Below, piece after piece: positions 17,621-23,537 of a stretch of DNA of 23,537 nt (positions are counted from its first letter, which is position 1; each line of letters opens with the position of its first letter). A program made the position numbers and the translations under genes. Source of the stretch: Stentor coeruleus (taxonomy: Eukaryota; Ciliophora; Heterotrichea; Heterotrichida; Stentoridae); contig MPUH01001120.1 in the NCBI GenBank assembly GCA_001970955.1, positions 1 through 23,537 on the forward strand, written 5' to 3'. The notes below the pieces were generated by a model. It worked only from the letters and a program-made list of their open reading frames with translations, did no database searches and was not told the DNA's origin.

Positions 17621-18336
17621 TTATTTTAGTACAAAACCTAAGGGCTATTTACTTTATTCTCTTTATTTAGCTTATATTTTTCATAGATGAGTCAGAGATT
17701 ATCATATTCCCTAAAATTATATCTACAACTTTTTACATAGACATGATAAATTTTTTTTCGTGTATAATTTTATACTAGTATTAGAAAATTAGATGTAGAT
17801 AAAGGATAATATGTAGATAAAATAGGATGGGCAATTGCTTTTTATTATGGGTTATTTTGAAATGATTATAGTTGTTTTTTTAATGATATATATTTTTTTG
17901 ATAGGAAAAGAGATGATTTTTTGTAGGATTTTATGCTTTAGGGGGATATGAAGTGGAATAATTCTATGGGATTTTTAATAAACAAGAAAATAGTAGGTGA
18001 GAGAAATTTTAAAAATAAATAGCAAAGAGTTTAAATAATTATGTGCTTTAATACAGTTTTAAAAAGTTTCTTATCATAAGGTTGTATAAAGATTATAACT
18101 TACATTTATTATAAATCTTATCAATAATACATATTCCAAACAGAATTTAGCATAATCTCAACTGTATCCATATTCCCAAATACTTAAAATCATGAATTTT
18201 TTCTTAAACTCACCCAATCACATTACATGAATCATAAGAAAAACTCCAGTTTTTCTTATAAACTTTAAAAGCATTAGAAAAATGCTCATAAAACTTTACC
18301 ATTTCTATATTATCTACTATAGACTTATACTTATTC
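17621..18336. other. Convergent intergenic region
   Basis: About 715 bp between the 3' ends of RPC4 (+) and the Spen-like gene (-). The + strand is G-rich in the first half and C-rich from about 18,060. No gene or RNA recognised. Confidence 0.55.
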
Positions 18337-20269
18337 CTACATCATAAGGCTTAATCTAGGATCACTTGGTGAAGCTCCCGTCTTTTTAGCCTCAAAAGCT
18401 TTCATTACCTCTGGCCTTTGAAGTAAATCTATAAGTTCTTCAAGCTTACTCGTATCTTTAACTTTCTCAACTTTCTTATTCGGGTCTACAAAAATACCTA
18501 ACAACTGAGTATCTTCCAATTTAGAGTATAAATTTTTAATCCGATCAAGAGGGGGACAAATATAAAGTAAAGTATTTTTAATGCCCAAATAGCCAGCACG
18601 CTGCTTTTGTGAGAAATACTTAACGTATTCTTGAAAAGTGTCCTGCTGGGTCTCATTTGAAGCATCTAAAGTCACCATTGCTAATCGTTCAAATTTAAAA
18701 ACTTCAGATATTTGTACCCTGTGAGAAATATTAATATGATATTGCGTCGCTGGGAAGCAGTCAGCACTGCCTTCAACCAACGTAGCATCTATTCCCACTC
18801 GATAATTTTTACTCCTAGTAATAAAACCCGACCACACAACCGAGCCAATATTCGGGTTCTCCTCTTCAACAACTTTCTGTACTTGCGGGACTACCTCAGG
18901 AGCATTATTATTTGGTGGTTGAAATATCGAGAAATTAGGCATCCCAGACATCATTTGGAAATTAGGCACCATAAACAAAGACTGAAATTTCAACAAATTA
19001 CAAAACGCTGGAGGCTTCTCCATAAGTTTTCTCGACAGCTCCGGAGCATCTTCTCTAATAACCTTATCTTGATATCTGACTCCATTTTTAACTCCATTCT
19101 TAGACACAATATTATTCGTGTTCTTAAAAGAAATTTCTAAAGCTGAGTCTCCAAGTTCTTTCCTTTTCGATCCATCATTATCTTCAATATAAAGTTTTTT
19201 TCTAGCTTCACTTGCTTGTTCCCCTTTTTCAAAGTCTACAAATGCATAAGGCCGAGTCGTTGAAGTTGCCTGTCTAATAGAAATTCTTTTAACTCGGCCG
19301 TATCTGGAAAAGACTTCACGAAGTTTAGCTTCTGGAGGTACTACTGCAGAGTGGGAGTAACCGAGGAACAAATTCTTGAAGTTATCGTCATCAATTGGGT
19401 TGAAGTTTGGGTTTTCTGGGGATAAAGAGTCTCCAACTATGTCGATTCTCCGTGTGGGGTCGGCGAAAGCTACTTTTACAGGCCGCCCATCAACGATAAT
19501 CCCGTCTGCTAATTCATAAGCTCTGGTTGCACAGACAACTTTGCGGTATTTTATAAACGCGAACCCTTTAGATGAGAACATTTCTATACCTTCAATTATC
19601 CCGTAGTTTTTAAAAGCATCATAAAGAAGCTGTTTGTCTGTAGCTGGAGATATGTTGCCAATCCACACCTCACGAACCATAAAGAAACTTTTAAAAAACT
19701 CAGGAACTCCTGATATGTTTAAACAAGAAGGCTGGTGTTCTGATAAAAGTCTTTCTAGCATACCTTGATCCATAGCTTGTCCTGGTTTAGGATTTCTGGT
19801 GTTCTGATAAAAGTCTTTCTAGCATACCTTGATCCATAGCTTGTCCTGGTTTAGGATTTGCATTGTTTAACAGCATGATGTTTGCAGCTTGGGCGTTGTC
19901 TTGAAAAGACTGCATATTTGGCATTTGTTCATTAACAGGAGGCTTTGGATGATGCATAATCTGAGGTGGGGGGTTTTTATGAGGATTTTCTTTACTAAAT
20001 GTTATAGTCATCCCTTGAGCATTAAGTGCTTCCATAGCGGTTTTAGCAGCATCATAAGTTTCCATAAGAACAAAACCGTATAAATAATCACGAAGTGGCT
20101 GCCCATTTGGACCTTTTCTGATGATTTTCACTTCTTTAGCCCGCCCATAGAACTCAAATTGATCTTTCAGCATTTCTTGAGTATAGTGAAGACCTAGGTT
20201 TTTAACGTAAAGCTTAGTCCCTTCAGGAGACCGGCTTCTTGATCGCTTTCTAGAGAAATTCGCATTCAT
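18337..20269 (-). CDS. Spen/FPA-like RNA-binding protein: three RRMs and a SPOC domain (frame interrupted)
   Basis: The minus strand encodes one protein in two frames: 20269-19787 (160 residues) and a downstream part to 18337. The first part has an RS-like N-terminus (SRKRSRSRSPE) and RRM1 (KLYVKNLG as RNP2, DYLYGFVLME as RNP1). The second has RRM2 (EVWIGN / SKGFAFIKY), RRM3 (NLFLGYS / RPYAFVDF) and a C-terminal SPOC domain (about residues 311-440 of the second part: SVVWSGFITRSKNYRV ... TLLYICPP ... LLGIFVDP). Three RRMs plus SPOC is the plan of the Spen family, including RBM15 and plant FPA, nuclear regulators of RNA processing, 3'-end choice and m6A deposition. An exact 64-bp tandem duplication (19732-19859) breaks the frame. 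Removal of one copy restores a continuous 622-residue frame. Stop is TAG. Confidence 0.88.
19732..19859. repeat. Exact 64-bp tandem duplication in the Spen-like gene
   Basis: Units 19732-19795 and 19796-19859 are identical. Since 64 is not a multiple of 3, the upstream frame runs into AAA-TCC-TAA at the start of the second unit. Each unit contains AAG|GTATGC on the minus strand, so a GT-AG segment at 19827-19764 (64 nt) would remove exactly one copy. It is either a recent mutation, an assembly artefact or a newborn intron. Confidence 0.95.
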
Positions 20270-20955
20270 TTTTTATATTATTAGCAAGATGCATTGGATA
20301 ATAAACATTGGCAAAAGAATTTTTTGAATAGAGGTGGAGAATGCTATGATTGGGTTTGAAGATAAAGTTTTTGAGAATTGTATTGTTTAAAGAATGGTTT
20401 TTAAAAATTTTGTAGGGTTGAAGATATTTTGTTAGAAGTATGAGAATGATTTTGATTATATTTTTTGGTGTTAGGATTATTAAATTGAGGAAGGCTTATT
20501 TATTTGGATATTGAAAATTATATTTTTTTAAGAAGATAAGGTTATTGAATATTTGTTGATGATTATAATAATTTGTATATACATTTTAAGAGTATGAAGA
20601 TTATAAAAAAAGAGAAAATATAAGCAAACTTTGACTAAGATATACTAATTTAATTTTTGATAACTGATTAATATATGGATTATAATAAATAAACTTTATA
20701 TTTAAGATTATTTTATTTTGAATCTGAAGAAATTCAATCATGCTCACCACTTCAGAAATAGAATATAGATTTAAACTACTTTAGAAGTATTGCTATTTAG
20801 ATAGAAATCACCGGAAGTTTTATAAAATACCTTTAAACTTAAGAGCAAAAAAATTTCGAATAAGCACTAAAATCATATAAACATTTTTTCTACTTCGAAA
20901 AGATAATTTTATACATAAAAAGTTTCCTCTCAAAAAATCTAACCTTATTAATTCC
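20270..20955. other. Intergenic spacer, 5' flank of the Spen-like gene
   Basis: About 690 bp without a gene. The + strand is G-rich in roughly 20,270-20,480, the 5' flank of the minus-strand gene; the rest is balanced AT-rich DNA. Confidence 0.55.
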
Positions 20956-22650
20956 TTATCTACCTTCAATATCTTTCATAACCCTGAGAACAACTTCTTC
21001 TCTAAAAGGCATTCCAGCTACCTGAACCCCAGTAAACAACCCACTACTTCCTTGCATAGTTTTCTTAACAGCCTGAGCCCATATTTCCTTACAATCCACA
21101 TCATATTTTTGTTCATCATCATGTATTTCACAAATCGGTACACTTCCAACAGGGAAATCCAAAAGGTTGAAAATCGACATATAAGCAAAACCAGGATAAA
21201 GATCAGCTGAAGTATTATGTCTTATAGCAGGAAAAGGATAAGGGAAAAGTAAAACATCAATACCACTTTGTCTAACTTTCTCAATAAACCTTTTATTAAA
21301 AAGTTTAACCTGAGTAATACTATCAATATAATCACAACAAGTATTATGACTCAGATACTTATAATAAAAAGACTCTTTTTCTCCTTTAAATCTTCTTAAT
21401 ATTTTCTCATATACCCAACATAACCAAGGTGATGTCTCTAAAGCTTTATTCATTTTCCACATATGTTCTAAAGGTAATTCAGGGAATACTCTTGCTTGAT
21501 CTTCAGCATCATAAGCATACATAGGTAGTCCTAATTCATTAGCTTCTTTAATCTCATTATCTAAAATGAACTCAACAAGAACATGCCCTTTGTTTTCAAG
21601 TGCATTTTTTGCTATATGAATAGCTTTTTTCATACATTCTGGGATTGGCCAATAAGATGACCCTAAACAATACCCAATAGTCAAAGGTTTATCATTAGAA
21701 AAATCATCTTGGGACCAAGGGACAAAAGGTAATGAAGCATGAGGTTTTGTATTGAAAATCTCTTGACAAAATACAACTAAATCGTCTACTGATCTTGATA
21801 ATGGGCCCCATGAGTTTTTCAAACTAGGGTAGTCATTTAAAGGTAAAGGTCCATTACGAGATATTCTATTAGATGTAGGCTTTAAAGTATAAATCCCACA
21901 AGACAAAGCTGGAAAACGTAAACTACCTCCAATATCAGTACCTAAACCTATACAGCTACCTTTTGTACTCATAAGTATAGCTTCACCTCCTGAAGAACCC
22001 CCAGCATTTCTATCACAATCTTTAGGATGAGTAGTCACACCACTTATAATATTCACAGTTTCATATGATTGAGCATTTTGTGATTGAGATGATTTCACAT
22101 ATATTACCGCACCTTTTTTTTTGAGGATTTTCACAAGCATCGCATCTGAATCAATTATGTTTTGACTAAGATTCCCACAACCATATGAACTTAGCATATT
22201 TTTTACTGCGATCATATCTTTTACTGATATAGGTATACCATGTAATTGGCTTCGTTTTTTTCCTTGAGTAAGTTCTAGATCTAGTTTTTCAGCTCTTTTA
22301 AGCCCATATGATACATTTATATCAACAATGCTATTGTATTTTGCTGATTGGGTTCTGAGTTCATGGGTAAATGATAAGAAAATCTCAACGCAGGTAAAGG
22401 ATTTATCGTCTAAGCCAGATTGAAGTTCTAGGATGGTTGAGTTGAGAATTTGTTGTCTTTTTGTTTCAGGAACTTCAGGAAGTTTTATTGTCATTTGGAT
22501 ATCAACATCAACTGTACGTTTTCTTCTTTGTCCTGCTTGTTCTATCATTTTCCTTTTATGGGCTAAGTTCCGACGGGTGACGATTCTTTTCAAAGCTGCT
22601 AAGGTCACTAGGCCTCCAAGGACAATTAATGGCCAGCGTTGCTTTTTCAT
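20956..22650 (-). CDS. Fatty-acid amide hydrolase-like amidase (amidase signature family)
   Basis: A 564-residue enzyme of the amidase-signature family, closest in plan to animal FAAH, which cleaves fatty-acid amides such as N-acylethanolamines. An N-terminal membrane helix (about 7-22) is followed by a basic stretch. The Ser-cisSer-Lys triad is intact: K144 in HGIPISVKD, S219 in NAGGSSGGE and S243 in GTDIGGS, with the same spacings as rat FAAH K142, S217, S241. The signature continues RFPALSCGIYTLKPT. C-terminal landmarks include LLFPYPFPAI and LDFPVGSVP. Length (564) is close to FAAH (579). This is the most telomere-proximal gene, transcribed away from the telomere. Stop is TAA. Substrate range is inferred. 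Confidence 0.93.
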   Translation of the reverse strand: MKKQRWPLIVLGGLVTLAALKRIVTRRNLAHKRKMIEQAGQRRKRTVDVDIQMTIKLPEVPETKRQQILNSTILELQSGLDDKSFTCVEIFLSFTHELRTQSAKYNSIVDINVSYGLKRAEKLDLELTQGKKRSQLHGIPISVKDMIAVKNMLSSYGCGNLSQNIIDSDAMLVKILKKKGAVIYVKSSQSQNAQSYETVNIISGVTTHPKDCDRNAGGSSGGEAILMSTKGSCIGLGTDIGGSLRFPALSCGIYTLKPTSNRISRNGPLPLNDYPSLKNSWGPLSRSVDDLVVFCQEIFNTKPHASLPFVPWSQDDFSNDKPLTIGYCLGSSYWPIPECMKKAIHIAKNALENKGHVLVEFILDNEIKEANELGLPMYAYDAEDQARVFPELPLEHMWKMNKALETSPWLCWVYEKILRRFKGEKESFYYKYLSHNTCCDYIDSITQVKLFNKRFIEKVRQSGIDVLLFPYPFPAIRHNTSADLYPGFAYMSIFNLLDFPVGSVPICEIHDDEQKYDVDCKEIWAQAVKKTMQGSSGLFTGVQVAGMPFREEVVLRVMKDIEGR

Positions 22651-23523
22651 TTATTAGTTGTGAAATCCTACATAGAATTTTAATTGTGATTTGATGAGGT
22701 TTTGATTATGATATTATAGGATGAAAATTGAGGATTTTATATTGTAAGGATGATCAGAAAATCAAGGAAATCATGGAGATTTGAAGTTTAGATGAGAATA
22801 TGTGATGGATTTTTTGGTGCTGAAAATATGGATGAGTTGCTTGAAGAAGGTAAAAGTTGGATATTTGTATGTTTATGATTGAAGAGTGATTTAGTTTTTT
22901 GAATTATTTTTTTTTAAAAGTTATTTTGTGTTTAATATTGTGATTTAAAGGTAATTTAGACTAATAGTGTGAGTTTGGTGATGATATATTTATAGTGCAT
23001 GATTATAGGATAAAATGATAGTTATTGATAAGTAGGATTATGATTTTAGTAATTAAAAAAAGTGGAATTTTATTTTAGTTATGAACCGAGTTTATGTATT
23101 AAAATTTAGTATTAGAGTATATTTGCATAAAGTTATACTTGTGAATTATAAATATAAATAATAGTTTATTTTCAAATAACTAAATAGGCTGAAGCATATA
23201 TGGTTGTGATATAAATTTTAGAAAGGTAAATTGTTTGTAAAAATATTGATAGATTATATCTGATACTATCCTTAGTAATACTGCTTGCTAGTTTTATCAT
23301 AATTAAAGCTGGTTATGCTATTATAATAAAAAAACAAGCTACAAACTTATTTTTTACTATGCAGTTTATTTTTAGTAAGCATTTATGATAGTTATAGAGA
23401 ATGGAAAACTTCAGGAGGTTTTAGTGATTGTATACGATTAGCTATAAAAGAATATTTAATATATAGTCTTACTAGATTTTATATCGAAAATATGTTGCTA
23501 AATACTACTAAAAGTTAAGGTTT
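22651..23523. other. Subtelomeric region
   Basis: About 870 bp between the FAAH-like start and the telomere. 22681-22920 has 59 G against 5 C on the + strand, like other 5' flanks of minus-strand genes. Near the end, two overlapping open stretches without a proper start (about 23222-23387 and 23330-23512) read as protein-like sequence and may be a decayed gene. No subtelomeric satellite recognised. Confidence 0.5.
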
Positions 23524-23537
23524 TTAGGGTGTTAGGG
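23524..23537 (+). repeat. Telomere start: (TGTTAGGG)n
   Basis: The window ends TTAGGG-TGTTAGGG, 1.75 units of an 8-base repeat whose complement is CCCTAACA. The G-rich strand runs 5' to 3' towards the end, the correct orientation for a right chromosome end. Its position at the very last base makes chance unlikely. The unit matches that reported for heterotrich ciliates as I recall it. Confidence 0.82.

Noticed and set aside
18712..19140. 142-codon plus-strand open frame opposite the SPOC region
   Set aside because: Antisense to a well-supported domain; Arg/Asn/Ile-rich shadow.
19700..19730. 15-nt GTTTAAACATATCAG segment in the Spen-like gene as a tiny intron
   Set aside because: Its removal would create an in-frame TGA right after PS, so it is not a useful intron.
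338..22650. TGA read as Trp (Blepharisma-type code)
   Set aside because: All conserved genes are full length with TGG for Trp and no in-frame TGA, so reassignment is not supported here.

Overview
This window looks like the right-hand end of a macronuclear chromosome from a heterotrich ciliate close to Stentor. The last 14 bases read TTAGGGTGTTAGGG, in register with a TGTTAGGG telomere unit; its complement, CCCTAACA, is the unit I recall for heterotrichs. The left end shows no telomere. Every recognisable gene reads in the standard code. None needs a conventional intron, and spacers are very AT-rich. Naming Stentor is inference; 'ciliate, probably heterotrich' is firmer.

Layout. A heat-shock factor (338-1159, -) and a PB1/kelch protein (1802-2854, -) come first. 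The kelch gene is head to head, 32 bp apart, with a seven-helix receptor (2887-3759, +). Then on the + strand follow ribosomal protein uL1/L10a (4661-5308), a ZIP zinc transporter (5964-6857), a Ser/Thr kinase (7372-8385) and a four-finger zinc-finger protein (8990-9454). A CK1-family kinase (9720-11189, -) precedes a 1.7 kb gap that holds the decayed remains of a Merlin/IS1595-like DDE transposase. Next, on the - strand, are an acid-lipase-like alpha/beta hydrolase (13552-14754) with a 208-residue unknown gene 18 bp after its stop and in the same frame, and a repeat-containing protein split over two frames (15540-16407). RNA polymerase III subunit RPC4 is at 16886-17620 (+). A three-RRM + SPOC (Spen/FPA-like) gene at 18337-20269 (-) is interrupted by an exact 64-bp tandem duplication. 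A FAAH-like amidase (20956-22650, -) is the last gene before about 870 bp of subtelomeric DNA and the telomere.

The genes are unrelated housekeeping and signalling genes with no operon logic; several are separated only by compact AT-rich spacers. The most interesting items are not genes: (1) a perfect inverted repeat holding a heat-shock element and ending on the start codon of the heat-shock factor gene; (2) the 64-bp tandem duplication, which breaks the Spen-like frame but carries AG|GT, so splicing out exactly one copy would restore it; (3) the Merlin-like transposase fossil; (4) strong strand asymmetry of G and C in spacers that changes sign with gene orientation; (5) complete absence of TGA among 15 stop codons; (6) CRE/bZIP-type sites upstream of two genes; (7) the telomere itself. 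I saw no tRNA, rRNA, CRISPR or complete mobile element.
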